64,000 nucleotides of DNA from Shiraia sp. slf14 (Eukaryota > Ascomycota > Dothideomycetes > Pleosporales > Shiraiaceae), in the NCBI GenBank assembly GCA_000498155.1, contig AXZN01000082.1, positions 28,891 through 92,890 on the forward strand, read 5' to 3'. Position numbers and translations under genes: made by a program. The notes under the pieces are model-generated. The model was not told where the DNA came from. It saw only the letters and a program-made list of their open reading frames with translations, and did no database searches. Positions 34,126-44,922 of the stretch are shown piece after piece. How positions within the stretch are numbered: position 1 is the first letter of the stretch; each line of letters begins with the position of its first letter.

Positions 34126-35818
34126 ATGTTGTCGCAAAAGGCTGGACAGGGTATGCTAGGCCTTGCCATTGTGTCACATGTCTCGTCACATTGTCCTGAC
34201 CTCCTGTAGCAAAGCTCGACCATGTCTCTAAGATCCTGTCTGACTTGAAAGCCGACTTGGATGCTCCCACTCTGTCTCCACTACGTACGCAGTCGCTACG
34301 AGACTACTACACCAGACTACACGCTTACCCAGTCACTAGAAAAGAAGCAGTTACTGGAGCAACTCAAAGTCTACGGTCGAACTATTGAGAATGCAGATCC
34401 TATCTTCACCCAAGACGTGTGTCATTCAACCATTCCAACTTGTATACATGGCTTAAAAGAGTGACAGGGTATTCGTATTCTAGCAAGTTACGCATTCAAG
34501 AATAGTGAAAAATCGACATCACAGGAAGCTCTTCGCTGCCTAGCGAATGCCTTGCTTCTTCAACCCAAAGCCCGCCAGATCTTCGTGGACCTTGGCCATG
34601 GTCCCCATGCAGCAAAAATACTTCAGGTAAAGTCTTCGCGCATAACCCAACGGCATTCTTGGTATCTGACCATGTATCAGAGCCACAATACCGACGACGA
34701 ATTCTTAGCCTCCCGTATCCTCTTCCTTACCACATACAACGCCACACTCGATTTCAATCAATTAATCCGCGATCACCAGCTAGCAGACAACATCAATGAT
34801 GCAGTATCACGCCATGCAAAGTACTTTTCTCGAGCAGTCAAGGAAACGCCACAGGGTCAAACAAATCCAATGGACCTCATGGCCCTTTCAGAAACACTCA
34901 AACTTCTATTCAACATAACACATTTTCACCCGGGTCTTAGCGAGTACTTTTCGATATCGATTCCAGGAATTCTCGATATCCTTGCACATCGAGATCTGCC
35001 TAGCCCGCCATTGGAAGCCCCTGTCAATCACCTCGTCAACGCCCTGCTGAATCTCGATCTTGAGGATAAGCTAGGCCAACAGCAACTCCACATTGGTCAG
35101 AATGCTGTGTTCCCACAAGCTTCACCGACGTTTAACATCGAAAATTTGATCACAATACTTGACAAAGCTATATCTTCGTACCCAGAGAATGAACTTGACA
35201 ACACAATAGCCCCCGTACTGACACTGATCCGTCGCATTTACGAAATAGCCCCGAGCAATGTCAAGGCACATATGCAAGTCCGCCTCCTACCGAGCCCTGA
35301 GGAACGTGATAAGCCGCTTGGCAAGTCAGACACTCTCTCCTCGCGCCTTCTCAATCTCTCAACATCAGCGCTCACGCCCAATCTACGTGGGTCGATTTCA
35401 GCAATGATGTTTGAGCTGTCGTCGAAAGATGCTTCAACTTTTGTACAAAATGTTGGGTATGGATTCGCCTCAGGCTTCCTGATGTCCAACAACATCCCCA
35501 TACCCGAGAATGCAACCAAGTCATCCCCGCTAGAACCGTCCAGGCAGGGCATTGCTGTGAATCCCATCACTGGTCAAAGGCTCGATAGGGAGGAGCCGGT
35601 GCAAACTACGCCAATGACGCAGGAAGAGAAGGAACGAGAAGCAGAAAGGCTATTTGTACTCTTTGAAAGGCGAGTTGTCTCTACTCATGAAGATTTGCAA
35701 TCGTCAAACTAATTTCTGAAATAGGCTCAAGGCAACTGGCATAATGGATGTGAAGAATCCTGTCGAGGAAGCATATCGTTCAGGACGGATCCAAGAACTC
35801 CCAGATGAGTCTGACTGA
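34126..35818 (+). CDS. RIC8: Ric8/synembryn, G-alpha chaperone and exchange factor
   Basis: Six exons: 34126-34150, 34210-34284, 34340-34416, 34468-34626, 34681-35669 and 35725-35818. They sum to 1419 nt and 472 residues. Ric8 acts in the cytoplasm as a chaperone and guanine-nucleotide exchange factor for heterotrimeric G-alpha subunits, needed in fungi for growth and sporulation signalling. Joined blocks are LSPLQKKQLLEQLKVYGR, ADPIFTQDGIRILASYAF, ALRCLANALLLQPKARQIFVDLG, SRILFLTTYN, LKLLFNITHFHPG and the late LFVLFERLKATGIMDVKNPVEEA. The last intron (35670-35724) starts with GC rather than GT (AG/GCGAGT); this is the only join I found that restores the conserved FERLKATG block. The short first exons are supported by the frame and by the typical N-terminus. 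Confidence 0.88.
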
Positions 35819-36189
35819 GTACAAGAACAAGTCTACACTTGTTTTACCTGTATCCCTGTGCTCTTTGGACTGATATTTGCCGACAACACATTGTAGGAAG
35901 ATTCTGGCTAGGGTGTTATTTGGGTCCAAAAGCTAGATAATGTGGACCCTACACATCAAATCCGTACAAGCCACTTATGCCGGGCCGATCGTATCATGAA
36001 CCAGCAAACAGGAACTTGATTGCACTGAGAAATCTTGTCCTCGTATAGTAGAAATGATATTATCTATTGTGTATTCCTAATAGATAAGATATTTAGCAGC
36101 CATTAAAGTAAAAAATCATCGGAAGTCGATAATGATATGGTGTTTCATGTTATATCGACATGGTGCAGAAACCCGAATCATGGATTTCC
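35819..36189. other. Convergent intergenic region RIC8 / KAR5
   Basis: AT-rich 3' flank of two convergent genes, 371 bp. Nothing further was recognised. Confidence 0.5.
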
Positions 36190-37905
36190 CTATAAAATTC
36201 GCCCGTTGAGACCATCTGCTTCGTCCCGCTTGCATGGAGAAGAACGAAGAAGGCCAGGATCTGTGTGGTATTGAAAAACCCCTCGATTATTTCCGGTGGG
36301 TGGTACTTCGATGCTTGGTAAGAGGCCAACTCCATTCTCATTGGTATATTGTTGAATCCAATATGAGGTGGCCCGATTGATAAAGGTACTCGATATATAT
36401 CCAAGGTACCCATTGATAAGACCAATGGGATACGCACATAACCATAGCAGTAGAAACATCGCCAAAGCCCTCTGTTTCGATAAAAAAATAGAGGTAGCAT
36501 TAGGCAAAGGCTCAGTGACGTTTCCAGCTTTGAACTTCTTGGTTGGTCCAGACCATTGAATATATCCAGCAACATGTAGCAATATTGCTAAACTGCATGC
36601 ACAGCCGGCATAAATCGCAATGTGTTTGTTCACCCTGAAACACATTTGAAGCAAAATAACGATGCTGCATAGAGCTGAAATCCATTTGAGAAGATATAAA
36701 AGAGTATTCGGTAATACTTTTAAGAATGCAAACCCTTGCACAATATGGTCTGCTTGGCTCGCTAGATCTTGGAACTGCTGCTCAATGGTAATGACTTTGT
36801 TGAGAGTTGACCCGGTGACAGCGTCGATTTGAGCTGCGGTGGTGTGCATGCCTGCTAGACGTACCCTGAGACCGTCGTAACTGCTTATTTGCGCTTCGTG
36901 ATTTGCTTGAAGGTTTGTGAGCGTCCGCTCGTGGTATGCATGCAGATGCGCATTAATATGATCCGCAATTTGTGAACTTTCAACCATGAGTTCCCTGGAG
37001 AAACTCTGCATCTCCCGACGTATGCGCACAATTTCCTTGCTTTGATTTTCGGCCAATGCTTTCATGAGCTGGATCATCGAGATTTCCGCGAACTCACGAA
37101 ACTTATCGTCAAGTGTTCCCATCGTCGCTAGGGCCTTGTCCTGGAGAGCGTCAACGTCCTCACGGATTTGTACCAACGCTTGCCGAATTGCATTCGAAAA
37201 CCCGCTCTGGTCTTGGAGCCAAGCTTCATAACTCCTGGCGGAACTCCCCAAGGCTGCAGACATTACAGCAATGACTTGAGTCAAGTTTTTGAATGTGTCT
37301 AGGTGGTTCTCTCTTTCGATCGCATCCCTGCTAGCTTGACACATTACCACAGCATTTTGTCGAGCATTGCTGAATGAAGTCCAATACTGCGGCGTTGATT
37401 GCAAAGTCAACAGGCATTGATGGTAATGCTTGGCTTTGAAGTCCGGGTAGCATTGTTTCTGATCTCCTGTCGGTTCCGATTGAGAATACCACCAAGCACC
37501 TCCCGTGCTGCAAGCTTTTGCTGATGGAACCAGGATTTCGCAACTTGGAGGCGGATTTGGCCTATTCGGCTGCGCACTCAAGAGCTCACATACTGCCAGT
37601 TTCGCAGCATACTCCGTCTTGACGCTATCGAGATATGCTTCTGGGCGAGATTTTGCAAAGTCTGGTGCATGTTCAAGCAACTTGCATTCATTCATAAGAT
37701 GCGAGGCAGCCATTCTGGTACAGGTTGGGGCGATCTGCATCGACGAAATCAAGTCAATAGCTTGTGTTATCACCTCGTAATTCCTGGAAGTACTATGCTG
37801 AAATATTCCATCAAGATTCACGGTCGGAATCGCTTCTGTTAGCATAGAGTGGTGTTGAGATTGAGCGAGATGGAAAACGAAGTTGAAGATTAAGAATCTT
37901 TTCAT
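36190..37905 (-). CDS. KAR5: Nuclear fusion protein, Kar5/Tht1 family
   Basis: Single exon, 571 residues. A cleavable signal peptide (MKRFLIFNFVFHLAQSQ) is followed by a Cys-containing lumenal region: CTRMAASHLMNECKLLE, YAAKLAVCELLSA and YWTSFSNARQNAVVMC. A coiled-coil stretch of about 200 residues comes next. Near the C-terminus are three hydrophobic segments (NTLLYLLKWISALCSIVILLQ, IAIYAGCACSLAILLHVAGYI and ALAMFLLLWLCAYPIGLI). This layout matches the Kar5/Tht1/Brambleberry family, membrane proteins of the ER and nuclear envelope needed for nuclear membrane fusion after mating. Sequence within the family is weakly conserved, so the assignment rests on topology plus the Cys-rich lumenal motifs. 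Confidence 0.75.
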   Translation of the reverse strand: MKRFLIFNFVFHLAQSQHHSMLTEAIPTVNLDGIFQHSTSRNYEVITQAIDLISSMQIAPTCTRMAASHLMNECKLLEHAPDFAKSRPEAYLDSVKTEYAAKLAVCELLSAQPNRPNPPPSCEILVPSAKACSTGGAWWYSQSEPTGDQKQCYPDFKAKHYHQCLLTLQSTPQYWTSFSNARQNAVVMCQASRDAIERENHLDTFKNLTQVIAVMSAALGSSARSYEAWLQDQSGFSNAIRQALVQIREDVDALQDKALATMGTLDDKFREFAEISMIQLMKALAENQSKEIVRIRREMQSFSRELMVESSQIADHINAHLHAYHERTLTNLQANHEAQISSYDGLRVRLAGMHTTAAQIDAVTGSTLNKVITIEQQFQDLASQADHIVQGFAFLKVLPNTLLYLLKWISALCSIVILLQMCFRVNKHIAIYAGCACSLAILLHVAGYIQWSGPTKKFKAGNVTEPLPNATSIFLSKQRALAMFLLLWLCAYPIGLINGYLGYISSTFINRATSYWIQQYTNENGVGLLPSIEVPPTGNNRGVFQYHTDPGLLRSSPCKRDEADGLNGRIL

Positions 37906-38325
37906 GTCTGTGAATAGCTGGATTATGGAAAGATTTCCTAGTAACGAAGCAAAGTCGATGAAGTGGGAAGGTCACTATAAGTACGGGCTTAACATCTCCT
38001 TGGTCTTGATAAATTGCAGTAAGAGAAACACGAGACCAATATCACTTTTTGTCGTGGACTACAGCGTTTACTGTATTTTTTAAGTAAGATTCAAAGGCTG
38101 TCCGAAGCAAAGCGAAGCGGTCAGCGGTCGACTTGAGACGATACAAGCTGAAAAGGTAAAAGGGTGCATGGGTTGTCGCCGATAAGGCACTAATCAAGTT
38201 AACATTACCCGGTAAGGGCAAGTGCGACTCTACCACTGTCGCGCGGTCGCGTGACTTTGATGACTAAGCCGAAAGTTCCATCTCGAGAAATCTGTGGCTA
38301 AAGCTGTTGCGTACATCAATTCGAT
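37906..38325. promoter_or_regulatory. Divergent promoter, KAR5 / MRPL6
   Basis: A 420-bp gap between head-to-head genes. No recognised operator or RNA gene. Confidence 0.45.
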
Positions 38326-39134
38326 ATGTTCACAACCGCTCGCAGGCGTTGCACTCAGTGCATAAATAAGAATTGGACACAACCTGCCAGCCCTATAATC
38401 ACCCTTTTACAGCCTGTGCTGTTGTGTCCGTCAGGTCCTAGGACTTTTACTACAACCTCGCCATGTTTCTCCAAAATTGGTTCTGCACCGCTTTCTGTCC
38501 CCCCCGGCGTCACATTCAATGTTGTCCCACCTCCGGAAAGAAGTAGAGGAACAAGGACACAGGCCATGTCGACTGTGCAAGTTAAAGGACCACGCGGCGA
38601 GCTGTCGTTAGAGATACCTCCCTACATCCATATCAATCAAGATCCGAAGCTGAGCGGGCCAACCTTGACAATACAAGACTCGACGGATGCGAAGCAAAAG
38701 GCTATGTGGGGTGAGACCGCAACATGCCCGCCATGTCTGACCGAAGCTGACTGATTATAGGCACAACTCGCGCATACCTCCAGAATCACATACTCGGTGT
38801 GAGTGAAGGACACAGTGCTATTCTTCGCTTCGTTGGTGTCGGATTCCGTGCCTCTATTGAAGATACGGCAACCACTATCGAGCCAGAATTCGACGGTCAG
38901 AAGTTTGTAAACCTGAAAGTTGGCTACTCGCATCCTGTCGAGCTTGGTATACCAAAGGGCGTAACTGCAAGCACACCCCAACCAACGCGATTACTTTTGG
39001 AAGGACCCGAGAAAGAAGTCGTGATGCAGTTCGCGGCAAATATCAGGAATTGGAGGAAGCCAGAGCCATACAAGGGCAAGGGTATATTTGTGAATGGAGA
39101 GACCATCAAACTTAAGAATAAAAAGATCAAATAA
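38326..39134 (+). CDS. MRPL6: Mitochondrial ribosomal protein uL6m
   Basis: Exons 38326-38710 and 38761-39134, with a 50-bp intron, give 252 residues. The N-terminal 80 residues are rich in Arg, Ser and Thr with no acidic residues early on, which fits a mitochondrial presequence. The mature part has two L6-type folds: VQVKGPRGELSLEIPP in the first, and VGFRASIEDTATT, LKVGYSHPVELGIPKGV and NIRNWRKPEPYKGKGIFVNGE in the second. This last block is the highly conserved L6 C-terminal signature (KPEPYKGKGI). The splice joins MWG to TTRAYLQNHI, the linker between the folds. The protein belongs to the large mitochondrial ribosomal subunit. Confidence 0.93.
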
Positions 39135-39997
39135 TCATATATCATGGAGCCGCATACTCAGCTGCTGTATTATTGTACCATTTCAATTATTTCTACAGTT
39201 TACGCAGTAGACTAATCGCAATGAATAGTCAAGGCAGCATCAATTGCTAAAAGAGTCGGAAGAATATGCACGTCTGGCCTGGCTAGATGCTTTAGAAGTG
39301 CACTATTGGCCATGTGGAGAAGAAAATGTTACCTTCGTTAACCCTCAAAATTATCAGCAAAGGTTTAGAGGAAATAAAGGTTTAGATAAAGTAAGTAATC
39401 TAATATATTCTAAAGATTATTAGAAAGAATTTATTTCAACAATTTATATAAGCTGTTTCAACCAGTACTGAGACTGTACCTCGAAAACTTCAACATTTGT
39501 TGGCCGCCAAAATTATCTCAACATGGTGATAACACTATTTTGAAAAACACATCTGGGCGGTATGGTAGTTGTATGGTAGTCCCAATGTTTACATGCTCAC
39601 GTCGGTGAGCACATATAATAAGACCTAATTCCACCAACTACTACCCTGGTGGCATGGCCATAGCCCCTATGATCACCATTGCGACAGAAATATACCTAGG
39701 TATAATTTTAGTACTATATGAACATAGGACATCACGTACCTTGTTTAGTGTACTTATGCCGCGGGTATTTAATGGAAATCGAGGCTTGGCGTGTGGATGC
39801 CGCGGAGCGCCAGGTTTGGTAACATTAGTGCTTCTGGTGGGGATGAACATTGGAAACGCGATAGACAATTTGCATTGTACCTAGGTATGGCCTAGGCCTT
39901 TGGTAGAACAAGCCAAATTCCGCACTTTAAGATGGCGTCGCAGATTTAATTACCTACGTAACAATCTGAGATCCCAAGGATTCCGGAAAGAAGAGCA
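39135..39997. other. AT-rich intergenic region, possible eroded repeat
   Basis: About 860 bp with no gene. The stretch 39340-39480 is markedly AT-rich (AATAAAGGTTTAGATAAAG and similar) and poor in CA/TG, resembling a small RIP-eroded repeat remnant. No ORF or RNA gene was recognised. Confidence 0.45.
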
Positions 39998-41703
39998 ATG
40001 GGTCACAATTTGGAAAATATGGCTGAAGCTTGTGTGCTCCAAATCAATGGGCTTCGATTGCACGGTTTCACGTCAATTCATGGAGTTAGCAACTTTCTCA
40101 ATATCCAATATGCCAGGATTTTGGCTAGATTCCAAACCGCGCAACTTCTACCACTCGCTGAACGAGGAGGAGATGTTAACGCCAGTCAATATGGACCAAG
40201 ATGTCCTCAAGGAAAGGATGATATTCATGCGTTAATGTCGCATTTGTATGAAAACTTGTCGAGCGACGGTTGCCAGAGCGAGATGGATTGTCTTCATCTT
40301 AACGTTTATTCGCCGCCAGAGGCAGTTTTCCTTAGAGATAAGGAAAAGTTCCCAGTGCTTGTCTACATACATGGGGGAGGGTTTAATTTCGGGAACAACA
40401 CAACGGATTTTGGTGAGTAGAGACTCTTTATATACGAAGCTGTATGGTATGCTAACGGACACCAGATGGTAATCATTTTGTACGGCGCTCTATCGAAGTT
40501 GGGAAACCCATCATCGTCATAACCATAAACTATCGACTGAATGCCTTCGGTTGTCTATCTTCTCGCGAGCTTTCTGCGGAGGCTTCTGCAGCTAGACAAG
40601 TCCCTGTCTTAAATCAAGGTCTTCATGATGCAAAACTTGCTTTGCAATGGATTCAGACTCATGTACATCATTTCCATGGTGACAAGGACAGAGTGACGGT
40701 GTCAGGCGAGTCAGCCGGAGCAACCTCCATCTGGTGCCTCATGAAAAGCAAAACCCCCCTCTTTCAGCAAGCAATCCTCCAATCTGCTGTATATCCTTCT
40801 CTACGTACATTTGACGAAGCCCAAACGGCGTTCGATCAACTTGTATCTGCGGCAGGAATATCCTCAACTGCTTCGCCTGAGACGAAATTGGAGGCTTTGC
40901 GCAGTTTATCCGCCAGTGAGCTGGTGGGCATGTTCAACTGTCAGGCACTCCCAATGCCCGTCGAAGATCCTGAATGGTTCGAACTGGACAAGATTAATAC
41001 TTCAAGTTACTGGGCCAACATCCCCACCTGGTGCGATAAAGTTATGATAGGGAGCAACACAGATGAAGCCGCACTATTCTTTGCGCCCCTGTTAGCCACT
41101 GCAACATCAGAAGAGCTACAAGGCATAATGCATAACCTTTTTCCATCCGAGAATATTCTGGCGAAAGTCCAGAGCCTTTCGCTCATTCGATCCGCTCCGA
41201 CAGAGTTAGACGCAACGATTGCCCTTTCATCTTATGTCCTCTTCCATGGCCCGAAGATAGATCTCGCAGATCATGCTGTAGCTCTCAATAAACGAATATG
41301 GGTTTACGAAGTGAGGCTTAAAGATCCCTTTCCGGGTCTGCTTCATGGCTACTCGTGGCATAGCATGGCGGTACCATTACTATTCTATCAACCGCCTTGC
41401 CAGACCGAGACAAACTTGGCTATGACGGCGGATAGCATGAGTCTGAAGCATCTTGATTTTATCTACGGGTCAAGTCCGTGGGAAGAATACGGAGCAAAGC
41501 AGCGGGTATGGGTCTGGGATGGGAATAAATCATATATGGAGCTGGATGCCAGGATGGACGAGTTGCAGACAATGGTGAGCTCTTTTGATCCAGATTCGAA
41601 GAAACAGTTTGAGCAAGTCAAAGATAGATTACTGCTTGCGGTGCTTGATCCGCACACTTTGCTGCGACCCAAAGCAAGAAATTTATATCCGAGACCCGTC
41701 TAA
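39998..41703 (+). CDS. Type-B carboxylesterase/lipase
   Basis: Exons 39998-40412 and 40466-41703, with a 53-bp intron whose branch site is GCTAAC, give 550 residues. The alpha/beta-hydrolase features of type-B carboxylesterases are present: SEMDCLHLNVYSP, the oxyanion-hole HGGGFNFG, the nucleophile elbow GESAG, the acid region SNTDEAALFF, and a late His in LHGYSWHSMAVPLLF. No signal peptide is visible at the chosen start or at the in-frame ATG at 40019, so it may be intracellular. The substrate is unknown. It is convergent with the GH32 gene at 41883 and could belong to the adjoining sugar cluster or simply be a neighbour. Confidence 0.85.
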
Positions 41704-41882
41704 TATATAGAATGCTTGAAATACCACAACATGCATGATTTGCACCGCATGTGGCAGAGTAGTATAGCTGTGTTGCTTGTCCATATTACCCCAGATCAAG
41801 CACTGGAAGCGGTCGATTTTGTGGACATGAACATGAATTTTTGTGTGAGTTTTGTCTATTGTTTATACTCTGTACTATTATA

Positions 41883-43867
41883 CTATTTTGAGGCGACACC
41901 GGCCCACAGGTCTGCGTTCTTCACCCATCCAACATGATCGCTATTTGCACCGTTGCCATCATGCAAACTTGCACTTTCAGCGAAAAATCCTATCTTTTCG
42001 CAGTTACCATCAGGTGTGTATACACGAGTTGTTATGGCCGTTCTTCCGTTAACAAAGACTTCTAGCACGCTCTTATCCCAAAAAGCCCGGATCTCGAGCT
42101 CTTCTTCTTTCAAAGCCCGAGTCGCTGGATCAACCGTGGTAAACAGGGTGTGCGGTGCGTACTCGGTGGCTGTGTTAATTTCCGTATCACCAAGTGGTGA
42201 TGGTCGGCGGATGAAAATAGCCTCTTCTTGTGCGTCAAAACATATCACCGTCTGGCAGGGGCGTCGATCTACTATATAGTCTTCACTTAGTAATCGGCCT
42301 CGTTGCGCCAAACAGTATAGATGCTAATAGGGTCTTTACCTGAGGAGTGGGTGATTACGAGACCAGCTTCTGCACAATTCCGACCAAGACTAAGCTTGCA
42401 GTCAATCTCCCACCAAGCGGAATGAATATCCAGAACACCATCACCCCCTTTGTGGCGTGAGTTATTTTGGGCTCGAAGCCCTACATGTTGAAGATTCCTG
42501 TGATTCGATTTCAAGCGCAGAAGCTCGAGGTGTGGGTGGGGTGCAATTCCCATTGTCGCGACGGAGAACGTGCCCTCGGAGTCTTCCACGCATTGGAATG
42601 AGGTTATGTCTTGCAATTGTGATTGCCGAGCTCTTGCCACAAAAGGTGTGACCTGGAGGTCAAGTACTCTAGGGAGGGAAAGCAACCCCTGCCATCCTTG
42701 CTCCATCCGACGCTTCTCTGATAGATCTTCCTCCAGAACCCATCCGAGAACAACTTGCCGTTTAACAGTAGGGTCCCAGAAAGAGTTACCGGCATAGAAA
42801 CAGCCATGATCTAGAAACCCTCCATACGCGTAATGCATCTCAGGCAGTAAGCCCTCACGGTGATGTATTGTTCTCATCTCCCCAGCCATCCATAATTGCA
42901 GATTATGGCGTCGGGTCAGGGTGTTATGTTGATCGATGGATGGAGTTCCAGATCTTGGACGTGGGATAGCACCATCCGAGCCACAAATCAAGAAATCCTG
43001 AGCACATGGCCAAAGGTTTGAATTGAGCGTCACAAAGTTTACAACCTCCCAGTTAACGCCGAAGTCACCGGACCATCTGGAAGGATATTTGTTGATTCCA
43101 ATGTTAATCAATGGGCAGAGATAGGTCCAATCAGTGAGATCACTGGCCTTCACTTCATAAAGAAAGACGGTGGGTGTTAGGTCCTTGATACCACCACAGA
43201 CAATACCAAACAAGCTTTCGTTCTGGTCCCTTCCCAGAAGTTTTGCCATTGATGGCCATTGGGCTAGGAAGGGATCTCGCCATCCAGTCACCATGACATC
43301 AGTAGGAGGTCCCTCCAGTATTGGATTTTTCTCATGCTTTTGCCATGTCGCACCGTGGTCATTTGAGCTGGCAAGACTAAGAGATTCACACCCATACGAG
43401 TATGGTAGGGTGTGGTGAATCGGAAGACTGGTTACTGATGTATACAGCTGGACAGTTGTCTGATTTCCATCAGCTTTCTTCCCCGTAGAATATGCACAGC
43501 CTGTAAAAACAGCACAATGGTCGTAACATTTCGAGGGCGTAATAGATGGTTGATCGCAAACACTCCAGAATGATAGGTCTTTTGACGAGGCTTGTCCCCA
43601 AGAGATGTTGCCCCAAGTATTCCCAGTAGGATTCCACTGAAATGACACTCTGTATGTATTCGTGAAAGGATCATAACAAGGCGCACATGGATCATTCATC
43701 CATCCCTTTGGCGCTATGCAATGATATGCTGGCCTCCATCTCGTGAAGGCTTTAGAAGGGGCCTCTTCAAGTACCGAGATTGGGACCGCTGGATCAATGA
43801 TTTCGATCTCCCAGGCATCAACATGATATTGTTGCTTGATCGGTGTGGCGCTTGAGAGAAGATCCAT
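41883..43867 (-). CDS. Glycoside hydrolase family 32 (invertase/fructosidase-like)
   Basis: Exon joins: from the upstream start to 42340, then 42271-41883, with a 68-bp intron. From ATG 43867 this gives 638 residues. The five-bladed propeller motifs are visible: WMNDPC with the nucleophile Asp, WRDPFL (RDP motif) and the acid/base Glu in NWEVVNF. The C-terminal beta-sandwich ends with SVLEVFVNGRTAITTRVYTP. GH32 enzymes cleave fructosyl bonds of sucrose, inulin or levan. The frame stays open upstream to about 44000 without ATG and reads like protein (SYTLGWSLNKPSSPSKG), so an additional 5' exon is likely and the start is uncertain. No signal peptide is seen, which suggests an intracellular enzyme. 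It is divergent from the sugar transporter. Confidence 0.85.
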
Positions 43868-44476
43868 CACGAACTGAGTAGAGGGTGTAGTTATGCCTTT
43901 TGATGGAGAGGAAGGTTTATTCAGGCTCCAGCCCAGCGTGTAACTCTCGAGTCGATTTACCTTCCCTTCCAAGGAAACGGTGAAGGCTTACAACGGAGAT
44001 CTTGGACAGGGTGGAAAAAGTAGACGGTAGCCCATTGAAGAGCTTAGCTTGAGGATGGAGGTTCGCCCGGCTCATGAACACAGCATCCCGAACAGTAGCT
44101 ATGACAAATCTGGGGCCCCGGCAAAACCAAGAAGCTTTCTCCATTAGTGGCTACTAGTACAACAAAGTCGTATAAGATTCTTCACTGAAATGAAGGCAAA
44201 AAAGATTCCGAAATAAGCTCTCTTGCCTTGGTCTTGGCCATCCGGGTTGAGCACAGATACTAAAGGGACTGTTCTCTTCAAACCGGAGGCTCTGGCTGCT
44301 AACTTAATTAGGCACTGTTTTCAAACAAAAAATCCGATTTTAGGATTAGGTAAAAAATCATAACGGAGGTCTCGTTGTGCTAGCGTGATAATAGAGTTTT
44401 GAATCCCTACTAGTGCAAATCTGACCCACGACCTATGAGTCTCGGCGTTACACCGAATGACTTCTCTCGCAAGGGC

Positions 44477-44490
44477 CGGAGAGTTTTCGG
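44477..44490 (+). promoter_or_regulatory. CGG-N8-CGG site
   Basis: Direct repeat CGG, eight bases (AGAGTTTT), then CGG. This spacing is the known recognition pattern of Zn2Cys6 sugar regulators such as AmyR and InuR in Aspergillus. It lies in the GH32/transporter promoter, close to a Zn2Cys6 regulator gene. A chance occurrence in 1 kb is possible. Confidence 0.55.
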
Positions 44491-44687
44491 AATCTCTGAC
44501 TCGGATGAGTGATGGAAGAAACACTAGTAGCCGGTCCCCTCCTGTTTCGTTCGTGCCACCTCGCTTACAGTTGGTGAAAGCACATTCGCACCCAGAAGAA
44601 TGTACAAAAGTTTTCTTCCTCAATAGCTCGATCGATTTTACGCCGAAATTAGCACATCGGATCCGGCGATTTCCAGTGGTCTGGATC

Positions 44688-44716
44688 CCCCAGGTGTCAT
44701 GCCCCCGCTCCCCCGC
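44688..44716 (-). promoter_or_regulatory. Three clustered CreA-type motifs
   Basis: CCCCAG (44688), CCCCGC (44703) and CCCCGC (44711) are reverse complements of SYGGRG, the CreA carbon-catabolite repressor consensus, all within 29 bp and about 210 bp before the transporter ATG. The motif is short, so only the clustering is notable. Confidence 0.5.
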
Positions 44717-44922
44717 AAAATCCCTTGCACATCCCAGATCCCCGGGAATTCGAGCTGTTCAGGAATACTGAAGTGATAGCCATATGCATATATATAATTA
44801 GAAGATGGGTCGTCGATCAACTCGGATCTTCCCTTTGATCCTCACATCATCTCTCTCAGTCTAAATTAACACTAGCTACAATTTCTTCGACATCCTCCCA
44901 GAGAAACAGAACACTATACACA

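Larger units (their letters stand above)
43868..44922. promoter_or_regulatory. Shared promoter, GH32 / sugar transporter
   Basis: About 1.05 kb between divergent genes. It holds a CGG-N8-CGG pair at 44477-44490, three CreA-type motifs at 44688-44716 and a TATA-like element (TATATATAA) near 44789-44797, about 125 bp before the transporter ATG. The left part, 43868-44000, may contain coding sequence of a GH32 5' exon. Confidence 0.6.

Noticed and set aside
34285..34315. 31-bp intron in RIC8 exon 2/3
   Set aside because: Too short for these fungi; the acceptor at 34339 gives a 55-bp intron and the better SPLQKKQLLEQL join.
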